Positions 33,873 to 48,138 of a DNA stretch of 64,000 nt are shown here, one piece after another (position 1 is the first letter of the stretch; every line of letters begins with the position of its first letter). Source of the stretch: Hsuehochloa calcarea (lineage: Eukaryota > Streptophyta > Magnoliopsida > Poales > Poaceae); assembly GCA_036346395.1 (NCBI GenBank), contig CM070605.1, positions 1,116,001 through 1,180,000 of the forward strand, written 5' to 3'. Below the pieces are notes generated by a model. The model was given only the letters and a program-made list of their open reading frames with translations, ran no database searches and was not told where the DNA came from. Made by a program: the position numbers and the translations under genes.

Positions 33873-36800
33873 TGTGAGACCCCGGTTTATCCGGCTTGTA
33901 ATGCTTAACCATCCACTTGGTCCTAGCATCACAAATCAGATAATCCGAGACTCGAGACATGTATACTTCCCAGAATGCAGTATACACACCTCTTTACAAA
34001 GTTCATGCATCAATTCCATTCATTCACATAGAACCGAAGCAAAAACAACAACCAGAAGATAACATAAATAAAGGATAGTCATTACAAAAGAGAGGCCGAC
34101 CGGCCAAATGACAAATACATAAAGAAATTTAACAGCGGAAGCAAAAGTGCCATAAGATGGCCACAACAAAAGAGCCAATCAGTGTGCCTTTAACCCACAA
34201 GGCAACCGACCGGACCGCCAAGCTAGTCGTCAAACCCGAAGCACATCTCACAAAAGTGAGGCCCTTGGGGCTCACCTTCTTCCCCTGCAAACAAAAGCAG
34301 CCGGCAAAAGCCGGTGAGTACTTTGAATGTACTCGCAAGACTTACATGTGGAATAACAAACCTATATATACTACATGCAAGCTTAATCAACAAAGAGGTC
34401 AGAGGTTTCATTTTAGCATAAAGCAAGTTTTCATTTGCAATAATATAATAGATTGAAAGCAATTTAACAACTCTGCTTTTAATGTTCAATTAACCGAAAG
34501 AACAAAATTAATAACAAGAAATAGACAACAATGATCCGGAAGTGACTAAACCATTAGTCACCACAACAATAGCATGAATTACCCATTCATGCCAACCATG
34601 TCAAATTTTAATTTAAAAGGTTGTAGTCTAACTCTTGCAAAACCTAACCAAGCGTGTCCATAACCTAGGACGAGGCTATTCGAATAGTTTTATCCTGCAG
34701 GGTGTACCATTTTACCCACACGCTGACCGCCTTTTGCCAAGCTATTAAGCACACTTCCTTAGGTATGCCAAGACGGCTAAGTCCTACGAGACGTTTCCAA
34801 TATTGTGAATTATTCATGAGCCGCCTGTATGGATAGAAACCCATACGCTGTGTCGGGTCGTGGCCCACCTGACAACTACCCCTCACGGGTAAAGCCTCTG
34901 ACAATCTGCGACGCCTCGAGGTGGAGAGTCCATCCCGAAACTCCACCACCGCACACCCAACACAAGAACACAATTCCTTTTCACACAACACACACAACGC
35001 TCCTCCCGCGACTTGAGATAACCCACGCTAAAGTACTAAGTCAAGAGAGGTCCCATATCCTCTCGCGTGGTTAGTACGCAAAAATGCTTGGAGAGTGTGA
35101 CACAAGATGTTCGGTCCTTGTTGACTTAGGCAAGACATCCACAAACACAATAACCCACCATCCAACCACTTGCCCAAGTCCAAAACAATATTTTTTCCAT
35201 TTTCCGATTTTGACTTTACAAAATAACAAAGCATAAGTGCTAGACATAATGGAATAATAATAAGATGTGTGCTCAAGATCATCGACTACAATCGATGATC
35301 GCCCATTACTACCGAAACTAAGCATTTCTAAGCAATTTCAAATCGTAATCTACTAAGTGACAAGAGCTCATCCATCGAACTCAAATCACAGCAAATAACC
35401 TAGGCTCAAGGTAGTAGAGGGTAAACAATTCCTACAGATGATGCAACTATAGGATACTAACCATAATTTAACACAAAATAGCAATGCATACATACAAGTT
35501 GAAATCAATATATTAGACTTGAAAAATAATGGGGTTAACATGATCAAACTGCTTGCCTACTTGCTGTGGGTCAAGGTGCTGCTGGGGATCACTCTCGGTG
35601 TTAATGTGCTCTTCGGATCCTATCGAAAGAACCAAAAAGAATCAATAAGGCAAAAGAAACCGAAAAGATCCAACAGCCAACTTCAACAAAAAGCTCTCAA
35701 ATTTTTACAGTAGAAAGAGCATGATTTTTATGAACTAATGCAACAAGAACCAATTGATTTGGATTCTTAATGCAAAAGATATGGCCAAAACAATTTTGCT
35801 CAGCTTTTATAAATAAAAAATGCTACTATTTCATTAGCAAAATTTTCTGGAGCTATACTGAGTCTGGAAACATTTTTAAATTAAAGTCTAGTTAAAAACA
35901 TAACCAACAAAATTTGAATCAACCGAAAAGGATTTGAAATGAATTAGTTATGCATTTTACAAGTTATCACATTTTTCAGTTGACAAATAAATCCTCTCGG
36001 GAAATTCAGAAATTAAATCGACGTGGACGATTTAACGAGGAGCGTCGATCTTGGATCGACGGTCCGCGTCCCCAGCGCTAACGCGCGACGCTGGATTCAC
36101 AAACCCAAACGCTCACCGTTGGATCCGGATCCAACGGTTCACGTGGATCAGACGCCCCGCGGTCCGAACGCTCACACGCATAGGAGCCGTTGACCTTGGA
36201 TCCAACGGTCCACACGGATCGAACCTTTCGGACGGTCCGAACGTTCACTCGAACCGGGACCGTTGATCTTGGATCCAACGGTCCAACTCCGGCGCTGACG
36301 CGCGCGCGCGCGGCCGCGAAACCCTAAACGTCAACCGTTGGATCTGGATCCAACGGTTCACGTTGAATCGAGCGCGCGGGCTGAATCGAACGCGCCCACG
36401 CACGCGAACCGCCGATCTGAGATCTAACGTCCCGCGCGGACCCGAATCGATCGAACGCTCATTCTGTTATGGGCCGTCGATCGAAGATCAGACGGTCCAG
36501 ATTCATCGACAAAAGACGACCCGCGCTCTCGTCCGACAAAATTAACAGAGAGGATCTCCGGCTAATCGCCGGCGATCTAGAGCACGGCTGAGCTAACCAA
36601 GAGCACCAACACGATCCTAATACTAATGCGCATCTACAGCAGCAAAGAATTGAGCAATGGACGACTTACCCGAAATGGAGATTTAAATTGAAGGTTTTCG
36701 GCGAATTTGGGGAAAACCGAATTGATCTGCTCTCTGCAAGCAAACGAGAAATTGAGTGAGGGTTATTGCTCACAGAGAGGAGAGGAAGCAGGGGTAGCAA

Positions 36801-38034
36801 AGAATTTGAGCGAGAGAAACCAGAGCACCACTTTCACCGAAGGACTTTGAAGCTCGGCAATGGCGACAATGGCGGCCAAGGTGCAAACTCGAAATTGAGC
36901 TCAAACAATGCACTAACAAAGTGGCTGGAGCTCAAGGGTGACCGAAAGAAGCTAGGGAAGCCACCGGAGGAGTTTTATAGCCAAGGAGCAAGGAAGAAGC
37001 AACGGGAGGGAAAATGGTGGGGTTCGTGTTGAGGTCGATCGAGGCGATGGGAGCAAGTGCACTCGAGGAGGACGAAGACTTGAGGCGGCGGACGGAAGCA
37101 TTAATGCGGAAGAGCCGTTGGCGAAAGGAGAAGTGACCCGACGCCACGCTCTCAAATTTTCACCACTCATCGTTGACCACGGTGCGCGAGCGACGGAGGT
37201 AGACGATAGCCGCCACCGCTGGATTTAATCGGACGGTGAAATAGAACGGGTTGATTATAACGATTCGATCGCGCGCTTGATCTCGGCCGCTGATTTAGAA
37301 TCCAATGGTTCACGTTGCGCGAGGCGCCGGATGGTCCGAACGTTCCTCTTTTCGCAGAGCGCCGATCTTCGATGAACGGTTCAGAGCAGAGGGGAGGATC
37401 GGCGGTCCGAACGTCACCTCGAGCGCAGACCGCACGATCAAGATCTAACGGTCGAAATTGAACGCGCCCGATGTGGCCGAAGGTCGCGATTAGTTGATCC
37501 GATCGAACCGAATGGCTTGAACCCGAGTGTGACTTGAGTCCAAGGAATAGTAAAAGCTGATTTTGAGTTATTTGCTGAGCTGACTTAGGATAATTAATTG
37601 AGATAGCAAACAAGCTCCAAAAATTATGAAATTTTAAATGGAGGTTGTGGGCAGCAGGAGGAACCTTATATAAAATTTTCAGAGACATTTATGCACTGCA
37701 TTTTTCTCTAAAAATTCCAGAAGGCTATTTTAGGAGTTCGACTAATGTTTGACTTGTCTCAAAATTTATCAAATAATTTCTAAAAATTATGAAATAATTC
37801 TGAGGTGTTAAACATCACTCCTAGGTTCAAAGAAAATTATTTTCAGGGGTTGGGCACCAGATTTTTATGAAGGAGGTTTATGACTTGAGTTTAATTGGGG
37901 AAATTTGGAGTTTGAATTTCCACCAATTAAAGAAAGAGGTTTCAAACACTGTAACAATACATGAGGCAGCAAAAGTTTTAATTTATCCTCATTTTTATTA
38001 CATTTGAAACATAAACCCAATTTGGGATGTTACA
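33873..38034 (-). mobile_element. Nested solo LTR-like unit, 4162 bp (TSD TTGTT)
   Basis: Begins TGTGAGACCCCGGTTTAT and ends TTGGGATGTTACA, flanked by TTGTT at 33868-33872 and 38035-38039. No primer site, protein domain or second LTR was seen, so it is best read as an unusually long solo LTR of a Gypsy type. GC-rich DNA at about 36040-36540 and 36900-37470 may be its R/U5 region. Short open frames in it are not supported as genes. Confidence 0.8.
36048..36500 (+). repeat. Cluster of GGATCCAACGG palindromic motifs
   Basis: Repeated near-palindromic phrases, such as GTTGGATCCGGATCCAAC at about 36119-36136, and (C)TTGGATCCAACGGTCC at about 36196 and 36270. A related version lies at about 36338-36356. 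The spacing of roughly 75 bases suggests an old degenerate tandem array. Confidence 0.75.
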
Positions 38035-38536
38035 TTGTTCACCCTTGACTGTAGGCATGGCTATTCAAATATTTTTATACTTTGCAGAGGTTATATAGCT
38101 TGACCTACACAAGATAATCAACATATACTATCCGCTCACACACTTCCGAAGGTATGCAACTAAGTGATTATCACAAGACCTTTACAATACTTTATCCTCA
38201 CATTAGCTCGTCCGATGAGATTTACTCCAAGTCATGGACGTCTTTTATAACAACAAAGGTTCCCTTCACCTTATGTTTATTTTTTATTGGGGCTATCCCC
38301 ACTTATTAACAACACTGGATACGACGACTCAGGAAAAATCTAATTTCAGGGCTAGGTGAGTCCGACATATTTTTCATCCCAGCCATAAAGTTTTATAAAT
38401 AGAAATAACTCTAGTAAGTTCCTATGTCTGCCTTTGACCATAGGCACGGTTGTTTAAATAATTTATACTCTGCGAAGGTTGTACACTGTACCTACAAGAG
38501 ACAATCAACTCGTTGCCCCCCCCCCCACATGATTCC

Positions 38537-41500
38537 TGTCGAACCCAGGAACGAAGAATCCTGAATTCTCTGTGTTTTTCACAGTAGTCCAGAATTTCTA
38601 GTGTACACAGTCCAACAAAAATGTTATCACAATCATATCACGCATTTATTTAATATGAAACAGAGTTTATTACAAAAATGGGGCCTGGGGCCTGGGGCCA
38701 ATTAAAATAACACAACATAAAATAAATAAGTAGTAGATCACACGATGCGCCACAGGCAATCATCTAGAGGCGTAGTCCTAAACGACTGGATCCTCACCGT
38801 CTGGATAGAAGTCTTCTCCTAAATAAATATTATTCAGCAAGAGTGAGCACAACTACTGTGCTCGCAAGTTACACCCAATAAAGAAATATGATGTATGCAT
38901 AAGTAAACAAGTGAGGCCGATAGGGTTTATTTGTGTAAAGCAGCATTTTAGTTTTAAATAGCCCTACTAAGTTTCAGGGTAAATTTTAATCTATATCTAA
39001 AAATCATATTTTTCTTTTTAAATTGACAGTTTTTAGTGGATATCCTCCATATGAAACATGGTGATGGATACCCTCCTATCACATGGCTAACCGCCTAATT
39101 TTACCACAAGGATTTGTCATCCAAAAATTATTTTACAAAAATCATTTTATAAACAAAAACAAAGTCTAACTTCAAGTGGCTTTACTCAGCATGTACATGA
39201 CCGTGGACACGGCTATTTGAATAGTGTTACACTCTACAGAGGTGGTATAACTTTACCCACAAGAGATAATTTTCCCACTATATCGGCCAATGCACGCTTC
39301 CTTAGGCGTGTGACTAAGCAATTATCACAAGGTATTTCAAATATTCTACCTCACTGCTAATAAGTCCGCTAAGATTTCACTTCCATTGGGTTAACCACCT
39401 GTCGGAAGCCCCATCTTGCGCCGGTGGGGAATAATGTCTAACCAACACCCACTCACCAAAATGGCACATAAGACAGTGAGGTATGACAAGTTAATAAGCA
39501 TAGTTCTGCCCATACAGAACAAGTGGTAGTACGATGGAGCTTTGCAAGATGTGGCTCAAAGACCGGTTCTTAACTAACTTAGGCGACTTTCCAAAATAAC
39601 CCCTAGGCCTCAATCCTAACCGAATCGAGCCCGTGCATAAACCTGCACCCACCAGTTGTCCATTCCGCCCAAGTCCAAACCCATTTTTCACTTTTATTTT
39701 TCAAAGACATTTGCAAAACTCCACTATAACAAAACAATGTCATAGGCTTTTAATCAATACTGCAATTTTGGCTAGAATTCCCAAAATCAAATATTTGTGA
39801 TCTAAGCAATGTCTAAGCATATCTTTATTTTCAAATGTTTGTTTGACTAAGGTGACAAGGGATTGATGATTCAACATTAGTTTGGCTATACAATGGAATT
39901 GGATTAACTATAAAGCTAAAACAGGAATTTAAAATAACTGGATAAAATTATGCATGCAATAGTAATTTAAAAACAGAAGTAAATAACTTTAAAATAGTAG
40001 GATCAATATGATCAATGGTGTAACTTGTCTTGCTCGAAGTCCTGATAACCTAACTCTTCACATGGTTCGAGCTCTCCGGAGTCGTCAAAATCTATACGCA
40101 AAAATAAACCAAATTCAAATCAATTCAAATAATATACAAATAAATTCAATTGAATATCCAAATTATCTCCAAATGAAATTATTTTACTTTAGTTAGATAT
40201 ATCTTGAATTTATATAAATTTAGAAATTTGATTCACCTAAATCGAAGTTCGTATGAAGAAATACGAGCTACTCGAAGTTTAAAACTAAAGAAAATAATAA
40301 AATCAGATTTTATTAATTTTCCGAATTATTTTTCTAAAGGAAATTTGAGTTATTACGCATTGCTGACGTCAACGTACGGAATTTCCGAATTTCAACCGAT
40401 TTATTTTTCTAAAGAAAAAGCTCTATGTCACTGACATGTGGGCTCCACAGTCATAGACTGGGTCCACGAAATGGTCAAAGTCCACGGTGGACTCGGCTCA
40501 CGGCACAGTGAATGGGAGGGGTGTGCTGGCGTAGTGGCTGATGCAGGCAACCACGTGGCGCTGACTCGGCAGCCACGCAAGCAAAAATGTCGAGGTGGCG
40601 CTGATATGGCCGAGCCACGTCGGCCCAAGGAGCGGCGGCGCTCCGGTGATGGCCTCGACGGCGCTATGCGCCACGGCGAGGCACGGGAGTGGGCGTAAAA
40701 GGACGAGGAATCTGGTGCGCTACCTTGCGGCGGAAGGGCGAGGCAGAATGGTCGTCAGTGATGAGGTTTGGCGACGGCGGTTTTGGGTCAACGACGGAGA
40801 TGGAGCTCCGGCGTTTCTCCAGCGAGGAGGGTGTGCGCACGAGGTAGGCGATGGTGTTGCGATGCTAAGGGTGCGGTCGGGGCGGCCGAAGTGTGATTGT
40901 CGGCGACAGAATCGGCGAAGAACCGAGCTTCAGGGATCGCTGGAGAAACTCGAATTGCGAGCACTAGAGAGAGACTGGAGCGAGGAGAGCTGGGGCACTA
41001 GGTGGAGGAGACGGATGCGCACTTGGGGCTACCTTTTATAGGGCGAGGGGAGACCGGGAGGCGGAGATCGTGCGCGGAGATCACGGCGGTGGCGGCGAAT
41101 GCCCGACGTAAATGCGCGCAATAGTGGAAAGAAACGACCGAGAACGGGCGCAGGAGTAACACGCGACTTGAATGCGCATGATTACGCGAGGTGAGGTGGA
41201 GGGAATCGCGGAATTGAAAATCTCCGCCCGTGCATTAATGGCGAACGAAGGCGCCGGACGCGAAGGAAGAAGGGGTCGGGGAGACGACGACACTGTAGTG
41301 CGGGCCCCACCTGTCAGTGAAAGCAAGAAAGGAATGGAGCGGATGGTGCTTGGCCATTCGATTTAAATCGGACGGCCCATACTGATCGCTGATCGGACGC
41401 GCCAAGGCGTTTACGCACAGGAGAAGCGATCGGGAGAAGCATCGGCCGTCCGATTTAAATTGTACGGCCCGCACCTATCGCGCGAGGCGGAATGGGCCAA

Positions 41501-41832
41501 GCGGCCATGAGGAACAGTGATGGGCCGGGGGAAATTCGGGCCAGGTACTGTTTGGGTGATTAATGATTTTCTAATTAAAAAATTCCAATAATTCAAAAAG
41601 GCTTTAGAAAATAACAAATAAATTCCAAAAAAAAATATGAGAAAATTCACAGAAATTCTCTAAGGCGTTTTGGATTTAAATAAAAATTTCCAACTTATTC
41701 TTGATAATAAATTTTGTAAATAAATTACTTTGGCTTTAAAATAGTTAGGAAAAACTTTTAAAATTTTAGAAAGTTCCACAAAAATAATTAAACTTTATTT
41801 TCAACTGAAATTTGAAATTTTGGGTTGTTACA
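38537..41832 (-). mobile_element. Nested solo LTR-like unit, 3296 bp (TSD ATTCC)
   Basis: Starts TGTCGAACCCAGGAACG and ends TTGGGTTGTTACA, flanked by ATTCC at 38532-38536 and 41833-41837. A TATA-like box on the minus strand (complement of 41034-41040) sits upstream, in that orientation, of GC-rich DNA at 40430-41030. This fits an LTR promoter driving minus-strand transcription. No internal coding domain. Confidence 0.85.
41034..41040 (-). promoter_or_regulatory. TATA-like box of the 38537-41832 LTR
   Basis: Minus strand TATAAAA, followed downstream by the GC-rich block. Position is comparable to those in the sister unit at 49132 and 51217. Confidence 0.45.
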
Positions 41833-44297
41833 ATTCCTTGGTCATGTAGTTGAGAGATCATCACAGTAATCTTTCAAATTATCTCGCCCCTTCCGCCGTC
41901 TCACCCATATGGGCTGCTCCCATTTGTGGTGGGTCCCATAAGTTCTGCGGGATATTCACCACAACACTAGCGTAGATGGACTACAACGTTCTATAACAAC
42001 TAGCGCAGTTGACAACTTCATCATCAGTGTCCTATTCAAGCCCCATGCCTATACTACTTCACTCCTCCACTGGCGAGATGACTTTCAGGGTCCAAAAATC
42101 TACTAAGCCAAGTTGTACTTTACAGACTTGTGGTTGTACTTTTTTGACAATGAGAAGTCATGATAAGATTAAGTCATTAACTCATCTGGACGGTTCATAC
42201 CACATTCCAACCACTCTCGTGCTCCGTCGGCACCCACAACCATACTATCCGCCCAGACGTGGTAACATCAATTTAATATGGTTTTTGGGGAGCAAAAAAA
42301 TATTATCTCAATATTCCAGTCATTTACCTGCAATGACTGCCCAAAACCACTCTCATGATTAAAAGATGATGATTAGGGCATTTAGTGCCGGGTACTTAAG
42401 CAAGACTAGTATGGTGCTTAAGTACAACTTTATAACTAATAAGTTACCACTTAATATCTAGGGTGACAAGGATTAAGGAATTCAAGTTGTCAAGGATGAT
42501 ATATTAATAGTTAATTACCAAGTAGGTGTGCAACTAACCCTTAAGGAGTTGACATACATTTGCGTAAAGAATTAAAGCATGCAATTTGCTAATTTAAAAA
42601 TATATAATTTGCATAAAATCTAGGCTCAACAAGATCAAAGTATTGACTCACCTGGATTTAATGTAAGAGAGTCTTGGTGGTCTTGTGCTTGATCAAATTA
42701 GAGGTCTCCGCTTCTCCGATCTCTACTCGGATGAACGTGTCGGAAAAAGAAACAAACAAGAAAAGAGAAAAATAAATAATAAATAAATAACAAATGAACT
42801 CCAAATTAAATGAGACCACTTCCATTAGCAAGATCTCTAATTTAGACAAATTTAGAAACAAATATCACTTAAATCAAAGTTATAACGGAGGAGAATGGAG
42901 CTTCCAAAGTTTGAGTTTGAATTAAATCCAGAAAATAAAAAAGAGGAGAGGGAAACCGAATTAAAGTCAGTCATTACTATTTGTCGGTCCCACGTGGCAA
43001 TGAAACATTGTGGCATTAAACCTGTAGTTAACTAAAGCAAATGATTGCTTAGCCTTTAATTTCCGATAGTAATTCAGTCATTAAGGTGCTATAGTACCGG
43101 TCCGTCGTCCCGACAGCAGAGGGCTAGGGCACCCAAGCGGGCCCGGCTCGTCGCCGGCAGAGGTGACCATGGAAGCAACAAACAAGGTCCAAAATGGGTT
43201 GGTCTCGACGAGGCGAAGTTGATGATAGTGGTGGCACGACCTGAGGATCGTCGAGCGGTGATGCGGTTGTGGAAAAGCGGTGGTGGTGGCACGACCACGG
43301 TGGTTTAAGAGAACCGATGGCGCTTTGAACTGGGGAAGGGAGCATGAGCAAGAGCACATCATTGTGAACTCACGGACAAGAAAGAAGACCGGGGATGGAT
43401 GGTGGACGGAGATCAACAGCGGGGAAGATTGCAGCCGGAGTGGGAGGAGAAGAGCGATTTTGGACGCGTCGATGGTCTAAAACCAAATAAACCTTGGGGA
43501 TGTCTTCCTTGGCTCCGGGGACACTTGGTGACGGGGTCGGCGCTACAAGGAGCTCGCCAGAGTGGTTGAACAACGACGAAGTAGTGCAGCTGAAAGTGGA
43601 GCGCAGGCGGTTTCTTTGGTAGGACTTACTGGATAGGAGGGAGGTGAAGCAGGGAAGACAAAGGGGTGCTCTGGTCCTCTTATAGCCACAAGGAGAGGGG
43701 AGAGATGTTGGAGCTTGAGGCGCCGAGCGAGCGGTCTCGAGGCGGCACGATAGGTAAGAGTAGCATAGGGAGGTGACGAGGGCGATGACCCAGAGGACGG
43801 AGTAGGCATGCGCTAATGGGACAAGGCGTTGGCGAGGGCAACAGTAGGCGCGTGTGAGTGGAGAAATGACGTGATGGGGCAGGGGTACCGATGCGGCGGC
43901 GCCGCTGGCATGCGCACGGGTGACGACTCGCGCGCCCCTAGGGCAAGTGGGGCGGCAGAGCGACAGGACAGTACGGTGAGTAGGTAGGGCGGCACAAGCG
44001 TGCGTGCGGAGCACAGCGCGCAGCCAAGGTGTAGAACGCGGACCGTGCGCAGCGAGGACGCGCACGGCGCCCGTGCGAGGCGGCTGGGCCAACTGGCCGA
44101 GAAGGGGGGAAATGTAGGCCAAGCCCAGTAGAGAAACGGGCTGAGCCCAACAAGGAAGGAAGGGAAATTTGAAATTCGAATTTGGAATTGAGGTAGAAGC
44201 TGAGAATTATGCAAATACACACAAATTTGAATTAGGTTTGAAACTCCAAAACAGCAAAATGAAAATTACTATTCACAAACCAAAAACAGAATGTTAC

Positions 44298-44960
44298 AGT
44301 TTATGTCAAGTAAAGATAAATATCACGAAGAATCGGGAAGCCCAGTTCGTCAGCCGTTGTGGGAAGCATGCGTGATTGTAGATCCGTTTGTGTGTGGGCT
44401 TAACGGGTGTCCGTTAGAGCCTTCTCTATAAACCTGGCCTCCACTATAAAATAGAATGTCCAGATGTGGAGTTCTCAAGTTATTCTAGGAGAAAAACCCT
44501 AATTTGTGATTTGGGGTCTTTGAGTAGTTAAGGCTAGGGTTTTGTGAGAGATGAATTGATTGAGTGCGCAAGTATTGAGCTTTTGTCCTCCATGGTAGAG
44601 TGGATGTAACCCAATATTTTTCTCAAATCAAACCAAGCAAAGTTTTCTCAACACGAGCCTCTTCTTGTTCTTACTCTTTCTTTGATGACTTTTAGGGTTT
44701 TTGTGTTGCTTTGATTTTCTTAGGGTTTCTTACTGTGATCTTGCTTGCTGGTTCATGTGGGAATACATCTAAGATCATCTTGATCTTCATCTACCCACGA
44801 GCAAGTTTTTAGATGAAAGTTTGAATTTCATCGGTTCTTGTGCCCAATTGCCCTCATCTAAGAAATTGGTGGAACCTTAGCCTCGATTTTCCTGATCGTC
44901 GATTGAAATAGGTTTCTAACCTTCTTGATAAGCTATGGTTGAAATTTGAGGGGATATGGA
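44298..44960 (-). repeat. Left part of an LTR fragment of the 5187-6920 family
   Basis: Shares gatcatcttgatc and cacccacgagcaag-type phrases (44770-44810) with 6375-6410, and similar leader-like sequence (ctataaa, aaaccctaatt). It continues at 52009-52310 after the inserted unit. Confidence 0.7.
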
Positions 44961-46459
44961 TGTCGGGACCAAAATATGCAAATCTGGACCCTCTGTGTAT
45001 TCTGCACTAGTCCAGGATCACGCTAGTGCACACAGTGTCAACATTGATGAAATATCAACTCCATACAACGAAATATTAAATAAACGAGAAATTTGAATAA
45101 CAATTAACTGTTGTGACCTTAAGGTCGAGTTTTACAATTATTAAGCCATGCAAGGCTGACAATAATGAAATAAACTGCAGCGGAAACAAAGTAACTCGAG
45201 CGGACTCCCATCAATACACCACAGGCAACTGACTGGGATCAAGACCCTAACGATCAACCTTCGTAGAATTCCTCTTCAAAAGCTGGTGGCGACTCCTCCA
45301 CTTCTGTTGATTTATTTAGCAAGAGTGAGTACACACCGTACTCGCAAGTCATACCACAGAATGCAATTATACATGATGGCTTATTCCAAAAGAATGGCTT
45401 CTGTGGTTAATTTGCAGAAATGCAACATTTTGCAATTGAATACGAACAATAGATTGAAAACATAATTCAAAACAAATAAACAATAATAATTTATCATTTG
45501 ATTTCACAAAGACACACAGTCTAATCAGGTTATTCACACAGCTACACAAGTTACCTCACACAGCTGACCCTTCCCAATTGTTTTATGAAAATCTATCCCT
45601 CGTGTGAAATTCCCGAGCATGTCCATATCCGAGGACGCGGCTATTCGAATAGATTGGTTTAACACTCTGCAGAGGTTGTACACTTTACCCACATGATGAA
45701 ATCAACCGGATCAGAGTTGATCACAACAAAACCTTTCAGAGACTTCATCTCAAGCAATGACACTCCCGATGTGCTTTCCTACCGGCCAACCGATACACAC
45801 AGCGTTTGGTTACGACACACATCGTTGGACAGGGATGCAGCGAACCGTCCCGCGATGTGACATATCACACCTCCAGCCCATCACATAGCTTAAATACAAT
45901 CTGAGTTGTCAATGTCAAGACTCCATAACTTACTAAGTCAGGCCCAGCCCATACTAGGCATGTGGTCATACAGTAAGGCCCAGTTCAATGGCGCACAAAG
46001 TTAAGTCCTTAATTGACTAATATAAGACTTTCAGTTTTAACCCAAATCACAAAGTTTATAGCACACAGCTCCACCAATCACACAGATCCACCACTTGCCT
46101 CAGTCTAAATCTTTTCCCACCCTGTTGATTAAGTGCAACACATACCATCAACGAGTAATAGCACACATCACATATTTTTATCACACAGTTCCATATTCCA
46201 TTAATCAAGTTCATAGTTGCGACTCACATGAAATGATGGCTCGTGGCATGGCTAAGCAATCTACTCGTATCTAACCAACCCACGTTGGTGCTACGATAAT
46301 ACCAGCTAATAATGAACCAATCTAGGGTGACAAAAGATCATGTATACAATAGACAAGGTGGATATAACAAATTGGATTAATAATTATCCCAAAAGCATTT
46401 AAATAAATACTTGAATTAGAATGTAATACATTGAAATAAAGTATTTTGAAAAATGGGTG

Positions 46460-48138
46460 GTTCATGTGGGAATACATCTAAGATCATCTTGATCTTCATC
46501 TACCCACGAGCAAGTTTTTAGATGAAAGTTTGAATTTCACTGCTTGTGCCCAATTGCCCTCATCTAAGAAATTGGTGGAACCTTAGCCTCGATTTTCCGA
46601 TCGTCGATTGAAATAGGTTTCTAACCTTCTTGATAAGCTATGGTTGAAATTTGAGGGATATGGATGTCGGGACCCAAATATGCAAATCGGACCCTCTGGT
46701 ATTCTCGTGACTAGTCCAGATCACGCTAGTGCACACAAGGTCAACATTGATGAAATATCAACTCCATACAACGAAATACTAAATAAACGAGAAATTTGAA
46801 TAACAATTAACTGCTGACCTTAAGGTCGAAGTTTTACAATTATTAAGCCATGCAAGGTCGACAATAATGAAATAAACTGCAATGAAACAAAGTAACTCCA
46901 ATGACTCCCATCAATACACAACAGTAACCGATCGATCAAGACCCTAACGATCAACCTTCGAGAATTCCTCTTCAAAAGCTGGTGACGACTCCTCCACTTC
47001 TGTTGATTTATTTAGCAAGAGTGAGTACACACCGTACTCGCAAGTCATACCACAGAATGTAATTATACATGATGGCTTATTTCAAAAGAATGGCTTATGT
47101 GGTTAATTTGCAGAAATGCAACATTTGCAATTGAATACGAATAATAGATTGAAAACATAATTCAAAACAAATAAACAATAATAATTTATCATTTGATTTC
47201 ACAAAGACACACAGTCTAAACAGGTTATTCACACAGCTACACAAGTTACCTCACACAGCTGACCCTTCCCAATTGTTTTATGAAAATCTACCCCCCGTGT
47301 GAAATTCCCGAGCATGTCCATATCCGAGGACACGGCTATTCAAATAGATTGGTTTAACACTCTGCAGAGGTTCTACACTTTACCCACATGATGAAATCAA
47401 CCGGATCAGAGTTGATCACAACAAAACCTTTCGAGACTTCATCTCAAGCAATGACACTCCGATGTGCTTTCTCACTGGCCAACCGATACACACATGCTTG
47501 GTTACGACACACATCGTTGGACAGGATGCAATGAACCGTCCCGCGATGTGACATATCACACCTCCAACCCATCACATAGCTTAAATACAACTCGAGTTGT
47601 CAATGTCAAGACTCCATAACTTACTAAGTCGGCCCAAATCCCATACTAGGCATGTGGTCGCAAGAAGGCCCAGCTTCAATGGCGCACAAAGTTAATCCTT
47701 AATTGACTAAGGCAAGACTTCCAGCTTTAACCCAAATCATAAAGTTTATAGCACACACCCACCAATCACACAGATCCACCACTTGTCTCGCCTAAATCTT
47801 TTCCCACCTCGTTGATTAATGCAACACATGCCATCAACGAGTAATAGCACACAACACATTTTTATCACAGTTCCCATATTCCATTAATCAAGTTCATAAT
47901 TGTGACTCACTGAAATGATGACTCGTGGCATGGCTAAGCAATCTACTCAGATCTAACCAACCCACGTTGGTGCTACGATAATACCAACTAATAATGAACC
48001 AACTAGGATGAAAAAGATCATGTATACAATAGACAAGGTGGATATAACAAATTGGATTAATAATTATCCCAAAAGCATTTAAATAAATACTTGAATTAGA
48101 ATGTAATACATTGAAATAAAGTATTTTGAAAAATGGGT
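46460..48138 (+). repeat. Second copy of the 44751-46459 segment
   Basis: Begins at the host-flank phrase gttcatgtgggaatacatct and runs to aaaatgggtg. It differs from the first copy by dozens of small substitutions and indels concentrated at CAG, CTG and CG sites. Confidence 0.9.

Larger units (their letters stand above)
33177..44297 (-). mobile_element. Outer long LTR unit carrying two nested LTR units
   Basis: Starts TGTCGGGGCC at 33177 and ends AGAATGTTACA at 44297, the end pattern shared by the neighbouring units. Subtracting the two nested insertions with one target duplication each leaves about 3.65 kb, close to the other solo units. The flanking five bases (AATTT and GTTTA) do not match, so the right end, or its status as a simple insertion, is uncertain. 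GC-rich DNA at 43080-44110 gives many open frames on both strands without domains. Minus orientation is likely by analogy with the TATA-like boxes in sister units. Confidence 0.55.

Noticed and set aside
33177..38034. A single LTR element from 33177 to 38034
   Set aside because: The TTGTT duplication pairs 33873 with 38034, and the sequence before 33873 resumes after 38039.
43370..44122. 250-codon minus-strand open frame and overlapping frames
   Set aside because: It lies in the GC-rich core of a long LTR, where several frames on both strands are open by composition. No domain or splice logic was seen.
46460..48138. Methylation-driven mutation as the cause of copy differences
   Set aside because: Many differences are short deletions or multi-base swaps instead of C-to-T or G-to-A changes.
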